This document shows, in pieces, positions 33,985-45,019 of a DNA stretch of 64,000 bases (positions within the stretch are counted from its first letter, which is position 1; every line of letters begins with the position of its first letter). The stretch is from Actinocorallia herbida. GTDB taxonomy: Bacteria; Actinomycetota; Actinomycetes; Streptosporangiales; Streptosporangiaceae. The stretch lies in assembly GCF_003751225.1 (NCBI RefSeq), contig NZ_RJKE01000001.1, positions 744,001 to 808,000 on the forward strand. The letters run 5' to 3'. The position numbers were made by a program, and so were the translations under genes. The notes below the pieces were generated by a model. The model did not search any database. It saw only the letters and a list, made by a program, of their open reading frames with translations, and was not told where the DNA came from.

Positions 33985-34974
33985 GTGAGTCTTCCCTGGT
34001 CCGAGGCGAGCGCCACCGGCGTCGGCTCCTATCCCGGCACCGACGCCGCCGAGGTCGCCAAGATCGCCCTCGGTGAGCTGTCACTGCCCCATCTGCCCGA
34101 ACTGCCCGAACGCGGGCCTGGCGCCGACATGGTCGGCCGCTCGGCGGGGCTGCTGGTCGAGCTGCCGGTCCACCTCCAGCCTTCCGGCTGGCGGTTCGCC
34201 GACCGTCCCGGCCTCGACCTGCGCCGCGCCCACGACTTCCTCAAATGGGACCTCGACCTGCTGGAGGAGCACGCGGCCGAGGGACCCGTCAAGATCCAGG
34301 TGTGCGGACCGTGGACCCTGGCCGCCTCCATCGAACTGCGGTCCGGCGCGCGGGCGCTGCGCGACGCCGGAGCCGTCCGCGACCTCACGGAGTCCCTCGC
34401 CGAAGGAGTGGCACGGCACGTCGCCGAGGTGCGCCGCCGCCTTCCGCGCGCCGAGGTCCTGCTCCAGGTGGACGAGCCCGCGCTGCCCGCCGTGCTCACC
34501 GGGCGGGTCCCGACCGCGAGCGGCTTCCGCACCCTGCGCTCGATCGCCGGGCCCGTCGCCGCGGAGCGCCTGCGCACCGTCCTCGAGGCGTCCGGGGCCT
34601 TCCCGATCGTGCACTGCTGTGCCAAGGACGTCCCGTTCGGGGTGCTGCTCGAAGCGGGCGCCAAGGCCCTGTCCGTCGAGATCTCGGCGATCCCCGCGCG
34701 CGACGACGACGTGATCGGCGAGGCGATCGAGGCGGGCATCGGGTTCCTGTTCGGGGTCGTGCCCGGGGTGGACGCGAGGCTGCCGGAACCGGCGAGGTCC
34801 GTCGAGCCCGTCCGCGACCTGTGGCGGCGCCTCGGCTTCCCGCCGGGGTCGATCGCGGGCCAGGTCGTGGTGACGCCCGCGTGCGGCATGGCCGGAGCTT
34901 CGCCCAGGTATGTCCGGCAGGCGCTCGCGCACTGCGGCAAAGCCGCCAAGTCACTGGCCGACACCCCTGAGTGA
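33985..34974 (+). CDS. Cobalamin-independent methionine synthase core domain protein (MetE C-terminal type)
   Basis: A 329-residue protein covering only the C-terminal, catalytic-barrel half of MetE. Zinc ligands are visible as HCC in PIVHCCAKDVPF (His and Cys of HxC) and the Cys of VTPACGMAGAS; VDEPALPAVLTG carries the substrate-side acid. Single-domain MetE-core proteins can methylate homocysteine from donors other than polyglutamyl-folate. The product starts MSLPWSEASATGVGSYPGTD from GTG 33985. A gene of this type precedes ligA in several actinobacteria (Mycobacterium, for instance, by memory). The methyl donor and true product here are not known. Confidence 0.82.
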   Translation: MSLPWSEASATGVGSYPGTDAAEVAKIALGELSLPHLPELPERGPGADMVGRSAGLLVELPVHLQPSGWRFADRPGLDLRRAHDFLKWDLDLLEEHAAEGPVKIQVCGPWTLAASIELRSGARALRDAGAVRDLTESLAEGVARHVAEVRRRLPRAEVLLQVDEPALPAVLTGRVPTASGFRTLRSIAGPVAAERLRTVLEASGAFPIVHCCAKDVPFGVLLEAGAKALSVEISAIPARDDDVIGEAIEAGIGFLFGVVPGVDARLPEPARSVEPVRDLWRRLGFPPGSIAGQVVVTPACGMAGASPRYVRQALAHCGKAAKSLADTPE

Positions 34975-35009
34975 CCGGCGGAAACTGTCGGACCCGGGCG
35001 AGAGGATAG

Positions 35010-37220
<2,211 letters not shown>

Positions 37221-37247
37221 CCGGATTACGGTGGGGAAGGGCCCGGG

Positions 37248-37286
37248 GATAGCCGAAAAACCGGCACAAATGCCGATTTCGCTATC
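37248..37286 (+). terminator. Nested inverted repeat after ligA
   Basis: The 5' arm GATAGCCGAAA...CGGCA (37248-37266) pairs with TGCCGATTTCGCTATC (37271-37286). About 16 bp of near-continuous stem has small bulges and a CAAA loop. It lies 28 bases after the ligA stop, so it is probably a terminator, although the A+T content is unusual for this genome. Confidence 0.6.
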
Positions 37287-37399
37287 AATCAGTGAGTAAC
37301 AGAACGTACGCATCCGGTTTCGTAAAGCTGAGTCAAAGCCGTACTCTCCTCATGAGCACCTGTTTGAACCTCAATCCGGTGTGTCCCTGAGGAAGCTGA

Positions 37400-39466
37400 A
37401 TGAAGGACCCGAACAACACGCGGGACACGCGGCCCCGCCTCGGCTCGCCGTTGTGGAGCTACCTGACCGCGGTCACCGCCGCCGGCACCCTGTTGCTGCT
37501 GTTCACCCTGCCCCAGCTCAGCGGCCACGACCTGGAGACGCTGCTCACCGAGCCGCGCTTCTGGCTGCTCGCCGGGTTCGTCGTCTTCGGCGAGCTGAAA
37601 CCGATCATCACGCCCGGGTCCAACGAGAACAACGGCGCGTCCACCTCCACCACCTTCACCTTCGCCACCCTGCTGTACGCGGGCCTGCCGATGTCCCTGC
37701 TGCTCCAGGGCGTCGCACTGGTGATCTGCGGGGTGTTCCGCCGGCACTCCCCGCACCGGACCGCCTTCAACGTCGCCCAGTACTCGCTCGCCCAGGCCGC
37801 CGCGGCGACGGTGCTGTGGGGGTTCGGCCTGGGCGCCGACCCGTCCAACGTGTGGGTGCCGCACGGCTCCGACCTCGCCCCGGTGATGCTCGCCGGGATG
37901 ACCTACTTCCTCTTCAACGACGTCCTCGTCGCCGGGGCCGTCGCGCTGCACGAGCGGGTCGACCTGGTACGGGTGCTCCGCTGCGACCTCGCCTACCAGG
38001 TGCTCGCCCACCTCGCGCTGCTCGGCCTCGCCCCGATCGTCGTGGTCGTCGTGGACCGGTCCCCGGCGTTCATCCCGCTGATCATCCTGCCGTTCACCGC
38101 CGTCTACCTCACCGCGGCCGCGTCCGTCCGGCGCGAGCACCAGGCCCTGCACGACGGGCTCACCGGCCTGCCGAACCGCAAGCTGCTGTTCCTGCGCGCC
38201 GAAGAGGCGCTGACCGCCCGGCAGCTGCGCGAGGCGCGCGGCGACCGGCTCCAGAAGGTCGGGCTGTTCCTCATCGACCTGGACCGGTTCAAAGAGGTCA
38301 ACGACACCCTCGGCCACCCCACCGGCGACCGGCTGCTCCAGATCATCGCGCACCGCCTCACGCACAGCGTCCGGCCCGGCGACCTCGTCTCCCGGCTCGG
38401 CGGCGACGAGTTCGCCGTCCTCCTCCCCTCGGTCCGCGACGTGCACGCCGCCCGCGAGGTGGCCGTCAGGCTCCGCGCCGCGCTCAGCGAACCCGTCAGG
38501 CTCGACGGGATGAGCTTCGACCTGGAGGGCAGCGTCGGCATCGCGCTCAGCCCCGACCACGCCCCCGACTTCGAACTCCTTCTCCAGCGCGCCGACGTCG
38601 CCATGTACGTCGCCAAGGAGTCCCGCTCCGGCGTCGAGATCTACTCCCCGGCCAGCGACCGCAACTCGCCCGCCCGCCTCGGCCTGCTCGGCGACCTGCG
38701 CCGCGGCATCGACCGGCACGAACTCGAACTGCACTACCAGCCCAAGGTCCAGCTCGCGGACGGGGAACTCCTCGGCATGGAGGGCCTGCTGCGGTGGCGC
38801 CACCCCGAGCGCGGGCTCCTCGGCCCCGAGGAGTTCCTGCCGCTCGCCGAGCAGACCTACCTGATGAAGGCGATCACCCACTCCGTCGTGCGCGACGCCC
38901 TCGCCCAGGCGCACGCCTGGTGGTCCGACGGCCTCACCGTCCAGGTCAGCGTCAACGTCTCCGGCCGCGATCTCCTCGACGGCCAGCTCGCCGAGACCAT
39001 CACCGGCGAGCTCATGGCCCGGCGGCTGCCCGCCGCCGCGTTCGGGCTGGAGATCACCGAGCGGATCCTCATGAACGAGTCGGCCTACGCCTCCGAGACC
39101 GTCCGGTCCCTCGCCGACCTCGGCATCCCCCTCAGCCTCGACGACTTCGGCACGGGCTACTCCTCGCTCGTCCGGCTCAAGCGGCTGCCCGTGAAGGAGG
39201 TCAAGATCGACGCCTCCTTCATCCGGCGGCTCACCGACTCGGCCGAGGACGCGGTCATCGTCAGGTCCATCATCGACCTCGTGCGCACCCTCGGGCTCCG
39301 GTCGGTCGCCGAGGGCGTCGAGGATGCCGAGACCGCGGAACGGCTCGCCGAGATGGGCTGCGACAGCGGCCAGGGCTGGCACCTGGGCCGTCCGATGGAA
39401 CCCGCGGAGGCCACCGAGTGGATGCGGGGGCGCCTGCGGCTGTCGGAGGCGGCCGCCCCGCGCTGA
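37400..39466 (+). CDS. Membrane GGDEF-EAL protein, c-di-GMP turnover
   Basis: A 688-residue protein. About six membrane helices fill residues 18-230; a GGDEF domain follows (LTGLPNRKLLF, RLGGDEFAVL near 331) and then an EAL domain (from about 440). The GGDEF keeps the RxxD inhibitory site (RPGD) five residues upstream. In the EAL domain the signature is MEGLLRW (EGL rather than EAL); other catalytic positions (NVSGRD, EITE, DDFGTGYSS, KIDASF, AEGVED, GQGW) are intact. It resembles the Streptomyces RmdB-type enzyme that also sits beside ligA, from memory. GAGGAAG precedes the ATG at 37400. Confidence 0.93.
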   Translation: MKDPNNTRDTRPRLGSPLWSYLTAVTAAGTLLLLFTLPQLSGHDLETLLTEPRFWLLAGFVVFGELKPIITPGSNENNGASTSTTFTFATLLYAGLPMSLLLQGVALVICGVFRRHSPHRTAFNVAQYSLAQAAAATVLWGFGLGADPSNVWVPHGSDLAPVMLAGMTYFLFNDVLVAGAVALHERVDLVRVLRCDLAYQVLAHLALLGLAPIVVVVVDRSPAFIPLIILPFTAVYLTAAASVRREHQALHDGLTGLPNRKLLFLRAEEALTARQLREARGDRLQKVGLFLIDLDRFKEVNDTLGHPTGDRLLQIIAHRLTHSVRPGDLVSRLGGDEFAVLLPSVRDVHAAREVAVRLRAALSEPVRLDGMSFDLEGSVGIALSPDHAPDFELLLQRADVAMYVAKESRSGVEIYSPASDRNSPARLGLLGDLRRGIDRHELELHYQPKVQLADGELLGMEGLLRWRHPERGLLGPEEFLPLAEQTYLMKAITHSVVRDALAQAHAWWSDGLTVQVSVNVSGRDLLDGQLAETITGELMARRLPAAAFGLEITERILMNESAYASETVRSLADLGIPLSLDDFGTGYSSLVRLKRLPVKEVKIDASFIRRLTDSAEDAVIVRSIIDLVRTLGLRSVAEGVEDAETAERLAEMGCDSGQGWHLGRPMEPAEATEWMRGRLRLSEAAAPR

Positions 39467-39550
39467 GGCCCGTTCGCACCGGGCCGCGGGCCGGGTGGCC
39501 ATAGGATGGGAGGGAATCCCAGTCGATCACTCCGGAACGGCACTCAACTC

Positions 39551-39844
39551 ATGTCCATCACCCGTGACGAGGTCGCGCATCTCGCCCGGCTCTCCAGGCT
39601 GGCGCTCGGCGACGACGAACTCGACCACTTCGCCGTCCAGCTTGACGCGATCGTGTCCGCGGTCGCGCGGGTGCAGGAGGTGGCGGCCGAGGACATCCCG
39701 CCGACCACCCACGCGCTGCCGCTGACCAATGTCTTCCGCGCCGACGAGGTGCGCCCGTCGCTCGGGAACGCCGAGGCGCTCTCCGGCGCCCCCGCGGCCG
39801 AGGCCGAGCGGTTCCGGGTGCCGCGCATCCTGGAGGAGGACTAA
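39551..39844 (+). CDS. gatC: Glu/Asp-tRNA amidotransferase subunit C
   Basis: A 97-residue GatC. It begins [19 protein letters not shown] and ends with the conserved [20 protein letters not shown] and [10 protein letters not shown], the belt that wraps around GatA. It stabilises the GatAB heterodimer that amidates Glu-tRNA(Gln) or Asp-tRNA(Asn). The stop overlaps the gatA ATG by one base (TAATG). The frame is open upstream to 39506, but the family start is the ATG at 39551. Confidence 0.96.
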   Translation: MSITRDEVAHLARLSRLALGDDELDHFAVQLDAIVSAVARVQEVAAEDIPPTTHALPLTNVFRADEVRPSLGNAEALSGAPAAEAERFRVPRILEED

Positions 39845-41328
39845 TGATCTTCAAGACCGCAGCAGAGCTGGGCGCCCTCATCGCGTCCGGTGAGACGACC
39901 TCCGTCGAGGTCACGCAGGCGCACCTCGAGCGCATCGAGCAGGTCGAAGGCAAGGTCAACGCCTTCCTGCACGTCGCCGCCGAGTCCGCGCTCGCGCAGG
40001 CCGCCGAGGTCGACCGCCGCCGCGCCGCGGGCGAGGAGCTGGGCCCGCTCGCCGGCGTCCCCGTCGCGCACAAGGACGTGTTCACCACCAAGGACATGCC
40101 CACCACCTGCGCGTCGAAGATCCTCGAAGGCTGGGTGCCGCCGTACGACGCGACGGTCACCGAGCGGCTGCGCGCCGCGGGCCTGGTGATCCTCGGCAAG
40201 ACCAACATGGACGAGTTCGCGATGGGCTCCTCCACGGAGAACAGCGCCTACAAGACCACCAGCAACCCCTGGGACCTCACCCGCATCCCGGGCGGTTCCT
40301 CCGGCGGCTCCTCGGCCGCCGTCGCCGCCTACCAGGCGCCGCTGGCCACCGGCACCGACACCGGCGGTTCGATCCGCCAGCCGGCCGCCGTCACGGGCCT
40401 GGTCGGGATGAAGCCGACTTATGGCGGATCGTCCCGGTACGGGCTTGTCGCCTTCGCCTCCTCGCTCGACACGCCGGGGCCGTTCGCCCGGAACGTCCTG
40501 GACGCGGCGCTGCTGCACGAGGCCTTCTCCGGCTACGACCCGCGCGACTCGACCTCCATCAACGAGCCGGTCCCGGCGGTCGTCGCCGCCGCGAAGCAGG
40601 GCGACGTGGCGGGCCTGCGCGTCGGCGTCGTCAAGGAGTTCGGCGGCGAGGGCTACCAGCCCGGCGTCCTCAACCGCTTCAACGAGACCGTCGAGCTGCT
40701 GGAGTCGCTCGGCGCGAAGGTCGTCGAGGTCTCCTGCCCGGCCTTCGACTACGCGCTGTCCTCCTACTACCTCATCGCCCCGTCCGAGGCGTCCTCGAAC
40801 CTCGCCCGCTTCGACGCGATGCGCTACGGCCTGCGCGTGGGCGACGACGGCACCCACTCGGCCGAAGAGGTCATGGCCCTCACCCGCGCGGCCGGCTTCG
40901 GCCCCGAGGTGAAGCGCCGCATCATCCTCGGCACCTATGCCCTCTCCTCGGGCTACTACGACGCCTACTACGGCAAGGCCCAGCAGGTCCGCACCCTCAT
41001 CGCGCGCGACTTCGACGCGGCCTTCGCCCAGGTGGACGTCCTGATCTCGCCCACCACCCCCACGACGGCCTTCCCCATCGGAGAACGCGCCGACGACCCC
41101 ATGGCCATGTACCTGGCCGACCTCTGCACCATCCCGTCCAACATGGCCGGCAACGCCGCCATCTCCGTCCCCTGCGGCCTCGCCGACGAGGACGGTCTCC
41201 CGGTCGGCCTCCAGATCATGGCCCCCACCCTCGCCGACGACCGCTGCTACCGCGTCGCCGCCGCCGTCGAGAAGGCCCTGGAATCCCGCTGGAACGCCCC
41301 CCTCCTGTCGAAGGCCCCGGCCCTCTAG
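39844..41328 (+). CDS. gatA: Glu/Asp-tRNA amidotransferase subunit A
   Basis: A 494-residue amidase-signature enzyme that releases ammonia from glutamine. The Ser-cisSer-Lys triad is visible: Lys in [12 protein letters not shown], cis-Ser and nucleophile Ser in [13 protein letters not shown] and [13 protein letters not shown]. The C-terminal region [20 protein letters not shown] is typical. It is the middle subunit of the Gat complex. In most relatives gatB follows closely, but here the ATPase and TOPRIM-like genes start 27 bases after the gatA stop. Confidence 0.96.
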   Translation: MIFKTAAELGALIASGETTSVEVTQAHLERIEQVEGKVNAFLHVAAESALAQAAEVDRRRAAGEELGPLAGVPVAHKDVFTTKDMPTTCASKILEGWVPPYDATVTERLRAAGLVILGKTNMDEFAMGSSTENSAYKTTSNPWDLTRIPGGSSGGSSAAVAAYQAPLATGTDTGGSIRQPAAVTGLVGMKPTYGGSSRYGLVAFASSLDTPGPFARNVLDAALLHEAFSGYDPRDSTSINEPVPAVVAAAKQGDVAGLRVGVVKEFGGEGYQPGVLNRFNETVELLESLGAKVVEVSCPAFDYALSSYYLIAPSEASSNLARFDAMRYGLRVGDDGTHSAEEVMALTRAAGFGPEVKRRIILGTYALSSGYYDAYYGKAQQVRTLIARDFDAAFAQVDVLISPTTPTTAFPIGERADDPMAMYLADLCTIPSNMAGNAAISVPCGLADEDGLPVGLQIMAPTLADDRCYRVAAAVEKALESRWNAPLLSKAPAL

Positions 41329-41354
41329 GCGCCGAAGAAGGGGCGGCACGTCAA

Positions 41355-42602
41355 ATGATCACCAACATAAGGATCAACGGCTTCAAGTCCTTCCTGGACT
41401 TCGAACTCGACGTGCCCCCCTTCCTCGCCCTGGTGGGCCCCAACGCCAGCGGCAAATCCAACCTCTTCGACGCACTCGCCCTCGTCGCCGACGTGGTGCA
41501 GCACGGCCCGCAGCGTGCCCTGACGCTTCAGCCGCGCGGCTCCGCCCTGGACATGTTCCACCGCTTCGAGGACGGCAGTTCGCTCGATCAGCTGACGATC
41601 GCGGTCACCGCGCTCGTTGAGCCCGGCTTCGGACGGACAGGCGCTCTGCCCATGGAGTGCACGCTCGTACTCGACAAGTCAGGCGAGTATCCGCAGGTGA
41701 TCGAGGGCCGCCTGCGGGTCATCCCCCGCATCGAGTACGGGTCGCTGGGGGAGGCGGTGGCGAACGGGCATTGGAGTCTGCTTGCGGTGACGGGTGTGGC
41801 CGGTGGTCACATCGACTATGCCGACGACGACGCGGAGCCAGAGGCCGAGTGGGCCGACTTCTCGTTGGTGGCCGATCATTCGTCCAACTCGATCCTGCTG
41901 GAGCTGTTCCGCCTGGAGTGCGCCACGTGGCGGCCGTATGCGCTTGAGCCAAGGGTCATGCGGCTACCGGTCAGCGCGCCTGACCGCGGGCCCCTGAGCC
42001 TGGATGGCCGGAACCTGGCGGCGGTGCTCCACCGCCTCGACCGCGAGAAGGTCCTCTGGCGGCTCGAAGCGGACCTTGCCGCGCTGATCCCAGGTTTGCG
42101 CGAGATCAAGCCATTGCTGGACGAACGGCGGCAGGAGTTCGATTTCGACGCGGTCTTCGCCGGGGTCGGCTCCGTCCTGCCCAGAGTTCTCTCAGACGGC
42201 ACGTTGCGCGCGCTGGCGCTTCTGGCAGCGGCGCATGATCCGGGATTTCGGGGCGTCCTCGCGGTCGAGGAAGTGGAGAACGGCTTCCACCCGGGCCGGG
42301 TCGCCGAACTCGTTCGTCGTCTCACCAGAGATCTTGCGGACCTTGGTGAAGGTGAGGAGGCCCATGGCCTTCGGCAGGTGCTCCTCACCTCGCATTCACC
42401 CGCCCTGGTCGCCGCCCTATGGGCCGAGCACAGTGCGGGCTTGCGGTTCGTGGATGTCGTCACCCGGATCGATGGCCCTGGCCATCGCACTTCGCGGGTC
42501 ACCCGGGTGCTGCCGGTCCGTGAGGATGCCGAACCGGGTGCGGCAGCGACTCCTTGGGATGTGGAGCGGTTCCTGGCGACGGTGCGGGAGGGCGATCTTT
42601 GA
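41355..42602 (+). CDS. OLD-like AAA ATPase (AAA_21/ABC-fold), first gene of an inserted pair
   Basis: A 415-residue ABC-class ATPase of the OLD/RecF-like type. Visible are the N-terminal ITNIRINGFKSFLDFEL, Walker A GPNASGKSN (residues 28-36), the signature VLSDGTLRALALLA, Walker B VLAVEEVENGFHPGRV and the H-loop LLTSHSPALVAAL. A variable region of about 200 residues separates the halves. There is no fused TOPRIM domain, but the next gene supplies a TOPRIM-like protein, coupled through TTGA. This is the layout of two-gene anti-phage ATPase-nuclease modules (PARIS and split OLD types are known examples); function here is inference. Local G+C is lower than in the flanking gat genes. Confidence 0.88.
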   Translation: MITNIRINGFKSFLDFELDVPPFLALVGPNASGKSNLFDALALVADVVQHGPQRALTLQPRGSALDMFHRFEDGSSLDQLTIAVTALVEPGFGRTGALPMECTLVLDKSGEYPQVIEGRLRVIPRIEYGSLGEAVANGHWSLLAVTGVAGGHIDYADDDAEPEAEWADFSLVADHSSNSILLELFRLECATWRPYALEPRVMRLPVSAPDRGPLSLDGRNLAAVLHRLDREKVLWRLEADLAALIPGLREIKPLLDERRQEFDFDAVFAGVGSVLPRVLSDGTLRALALLAAAHDPGFRGVLAVEEVENGFHPGRVAELVRRLTRDLADLGEGEEAHGLRQVLLTSHSPALVAALWAEHSAGLRFVDVVTRIDGPGHRTSRVTRVLPVREDAEPGAAATPWDVERFLATVREGDL

Positions 42603-43186
42603 GTCGTCCTCTGGTGCCCGGACTCGTCGCAGAAGGCGAGTCGGACCATGACTTCCTGCGGCCGGTGATCTTCAGATTCCTGAAAGAGCTGCTGATCGAG
42701 AATCCGGCCGCCGATTTCGACCTGTCGGAGACGCTGTCGTCCACCTGTGTGAAGAAGCACGGGAAAGAGCGGTTCACCGAGGCGGCGACGAAGCTCGGGA
42801 AGCGCTGCCATCTGGTGTTCGTGCACGCCGACCACAACGAGGCGCATGAGGCCGTGGCGCTGAAGACCGTCATCGCTTGCCGGACCGTCGTTCTCGTCCC
42901 CGAGCGGGAGACCGAGTCGTGGATGCTCGCCGATCCCGACGCGTTCGCGAAGGTGCGCGGGGCGGACCTCGGGTCGTTGCCGAAGGATCCGGCGGCGGCC
43001 GAGAGGGTCGCTGAGCCCAAGGCCATGCTGGCCAAGGTGCTGCGTCCGGCGGGGATCACTCGGCCGACCGACTATTTTGGACGTCTCGGCGAGGACATCA
43101 GCTTGCAGGTGCTGGGACGGATACCTGCTTTCGCCCGGTGGGCGGACGAGACCAAAGAAGCCCTGAAAGGATTGGGATATCTGTGA
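42599..43186 (+). CDS. TOPRIM-like DUF4276-family protein, partner of the AAA ATPase
   Basis: A 195-residue protein. Start TTG 42599 overlaps the ATPase stop (TTGA) and follows a strong GGAGGG. The N-terminus is [18 protein letters not shown] (Glu 12 and Gly 13 in a TOPRIM motif-1 position); [11 protein letters not shown] (Asp 78) and [19 protein letters not shown] follow, the pattern of TOPRIM-like DUF4276 or RloB proteins. The assignment is by motif memory. The middle metal motif is weak (HADHN rather than DxD), so catalysis is uncertain. The C-terminus may recognise the partner or the target. Its stop overlaps the gatB GTG (GTGA), so all three genes form one translational chain. Confidence 0.8.
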   Translation: MSRPLVPGLVAEGESDHDFLRPVIFRFLKELLIENPAADFDLSETLSSTCVKKHGKERFTEAATKLGKRCHLVFVHADHNEAHEAVALKTVIACRTVVLVPERETESWMLADPDAFAKVRGADLGSLPKDPAAAERVAEPKAMLAKVLRPAGITRPTDYFGRLGEDISLQVLGRIPAFARWADETKEALKGLGYL

Positions 43187-44679
43187 GCACGCTGGTTCCC
43201 TTCAGCGAGGCGCTGGAGAAGTATTCGCCGGTGCTGGGCATTGAGACGCACATCGAGCTGGGGACTGCGTCGAAGATGTTCTGCGGGTGTGCGACGGGGT
43301 TCGGGGCAGAGCCGAACACTCAGGTTTGCCCGGTCTGCCTGGGGTTGCCCGGGTCGTTGCCGGTCGTCAACGAGAAGGCGATCGAGTTCGCGATCCGGAT
43401 CGGGCTGGCGCTCAACTGCGACATCGCTGAGTGGTGTCGGTTCGCCCGGAAGAACTACTTCTATCCGGACATGCCGAAGGACTTTCAGATCTCGCAGTAC
43501 GACGAGCCGATCTGCTTCGAGGGGTACCTCGACGTCGAGGTCGAGGGCGAGACGTACCGGATCGGGATCGAGCGGGCGCACCTGGAGGAGGACACCGGCA
43601 AGTCCACCCATGTGGGCGGGGCGACCGGGCGCATCCACGGCGCGGACCACTCGCTGGTCGACTACAACCGGTCGGGCATCCCGCTGATCGAGATCGTCAC
43701 CAAGCCGATCGAGGCGACCGGGGAGAAGGCCCCGCTCGTCGCTCGGGCCTACGCCACGGAGCTGCGCGAGCTGGTGCGGGCGCTGGGCGCGTCGGACGTG
43801 CGCATGGAGGAGGGCTCCATGCGGTGCGACGTGAACGTGTCGCTCATGCTCAAGGACGCCACCGAGTGGGGCACCCGGACCGAGACCAAGAACGTGAACT
43901 CGCTGCGCAGCGTCGAGCGGTCCGTCAGGTACGAGATCGAGCGGCAGGCCGGCGTCCTGGACGCCGGGGGCAAGATCACCCAGGAGACCCGCCACTTCCA
44001 CGAGACCGACGGGAGCACGAGCCCCGGCCGGTCCAAGGAGGAGGCGCAGGACTACCGGTACTTCCCCGAGCCCGACCTGGTGCCGGTGGCGCCGTCGCGG
44101 GCTTGGGTCGAGGAGATCCGGGCGACCCTGCCGGAGCTGCCCGCCGCCCGACGGGTCCGGGTGAAGGCCGCCTGGTCGCTGAGCGACGAGGAGTTCCGCG
44201 ACGTGGTCAACGCGGGCGCGCTCGACCTCATCGAGGAGACGATCGCCGAGGGCGCCTCGCCCGCCGCCGCGCGCAAGTGGTGGATGAACGAGCTGTCCCG
44301 GACCGCGACGACCCAGGGCGTCGAGCTGTCCGAGCTGCCGATCACCTCCGGGCAGGTCGCCCGCATCCAGGCGCTGGTGGACGCCGGGGAGCTGAACGAC
44401 AAGCTCGCCCGCAAGGTGTTCGAGGGCGTTCTGGCGGGCGAGGGCACGCCGGACGAGGTCGTGGCGGCCCGCGGCCTGAAGGTCGTCAGTGACGAGGGCG
44501 AGCTGCTCGCGCTCGTCGACCAGGTGATCGCCGCCAACGCCGACGCCGCGCAGAAGGTGCGCGACGGCAAGGTCGCCGCGGCCGGCGCGCTCGTCGGCGC
44601 GATCATGAAGGCCAGCCGCGGCCAGGCCGACGCGGGCCGGGCCCGTGAGCTGATCCTGGAGCGTCTCGGCCAGGCCTAG
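43183..44679 (+). CDS. gatB: Glu/Asp-tRNA amidotransferase subunit B
   Basis: A 498-residue GatB. It shows [40 protein letters not shown], the kinase/transamidase region [20 protein letters not shown] and RPLV-like [16 protein letters not shown], with C-terminal helical and YqeY-like domains to the end ([19 protein letters not shown]). It recognises and phosphorylates the misacylated tRNA. GTG 43183 overlaps the TOPRIM-like gene stop. The first 250 bases use fewer G/C third positions than the rest. A terminator follows at 44707. Confidence 0.95.
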   Translation: MSTLVPFSEALEKYSPVLGIETHIELGTASKMFCGCATGFGAEPNTQVCPVCLGLPGSLPVVNEKAIEFAIRIGLALNCDIAEWCRFARKNYFYPDMPKDFQISQYDEPICFEGYLDVEVEGETYRIGIERAHLEEDTGKSTHVGGATGRIHGADHSLVDYNRSGIPLIEIVTKPIEATGEKAPLVARAYATELRELVRALGASDVRMEEGSMRCDVNVSLMLKDATEWGTRTETKNVNSLRSVERSVRYEIERQAGVLDAGGKITQETRHFHETDGSTSPGRSKEEAQDYRYFPEPDLVPVAPSRAWVEEIRATLPELPAARRVRVKAAWSLSDEEFRDVVNAGALDLIEETIAEGASPAAARKWWMNELSRTATTQGVELSELPITSGQVARIQALVDAGELNDKLARKVFEGVLAGEGTPDEVVAARGLKVVSDEGELLALVDQVIAANADAAQKVRDGKVAAAGALVGAIMKASRGQADAGRARELILERLGQA

Positions 44680-44706
44680 GCCGAGGCCGTGACCCGCGAC
44701 ACACCG

Positions 44707-44741
44707 TGACGGCCGGTCGCCTCTGCGGCGGCCGGCCGTCA
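44707..44741 (+). terminator. Hairpin terminator of the gatCAB operon
   Basis: A 10-bp stem, TGACGGCCGG (44707-44716) with CCGGCCGTCA (44732-44741), extended by a partial inner pairing. It lies 28 bases after the gatB stop. Confidence 0.75.
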
Positions 44742-45019
44742 CCCCGCGGTGATCACGCTGTGTCCCGATGGCGGCAATCCGCTGTCTTCCAGATCACAAA
44801 ACGGCAAGCCGGGGCACCGCCTGCCCTGCTGCGATTACGCGCCGTGAGATTCTGTCGCCGGATGGGCACTCACCCTCAATCGGTCCGTGACCTACGGAAC
44901 GTAGATTGATGGGCACGGTGCCGACATGGGTCGGTGCCCGTACAGGCAGCGCCGCCTACGTCCCACCTCGAATGCCGTGGCCGTCCGGCGGGCCGCGCGA
45001 ACCAGGAGCACGAACGACG
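44742..45019. other. Intergenic region upstream of the second GGDEF-EAL gene
   Basis: About 280 bases with no convincing gene. Open frames that would extend the GGDEF-EAL protein upstream (TTG 44906, ATG 44909) encode a Pro/Gly-rich stretch with no family match, so it is treated as leader. A promoter is expected here; a TAGATT (44902-44907) is present but no clear -35 partner was found. Confidence 0.4.

Noticed and set aside
37381-39504. A 707-codon frame overlapping the first GGDEF-EAL gene in another phase
   Set aside because: It encodes an Arg/Pro-rich product with no motifs; it is a shadow caused by high third-position G+C in the real gene at 37400-39466.
44906-45019. N-terminal extension of the second GGDEF-EAL protein from TTG 44906 or ATG 44909
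   Set aside because: The extension is Pro/Gly-rich, has no family counterpart and a TAGATT box lies immediately upstream; ATG 45020 with AGGAG is preferred, although the longer start cannot be excluded.
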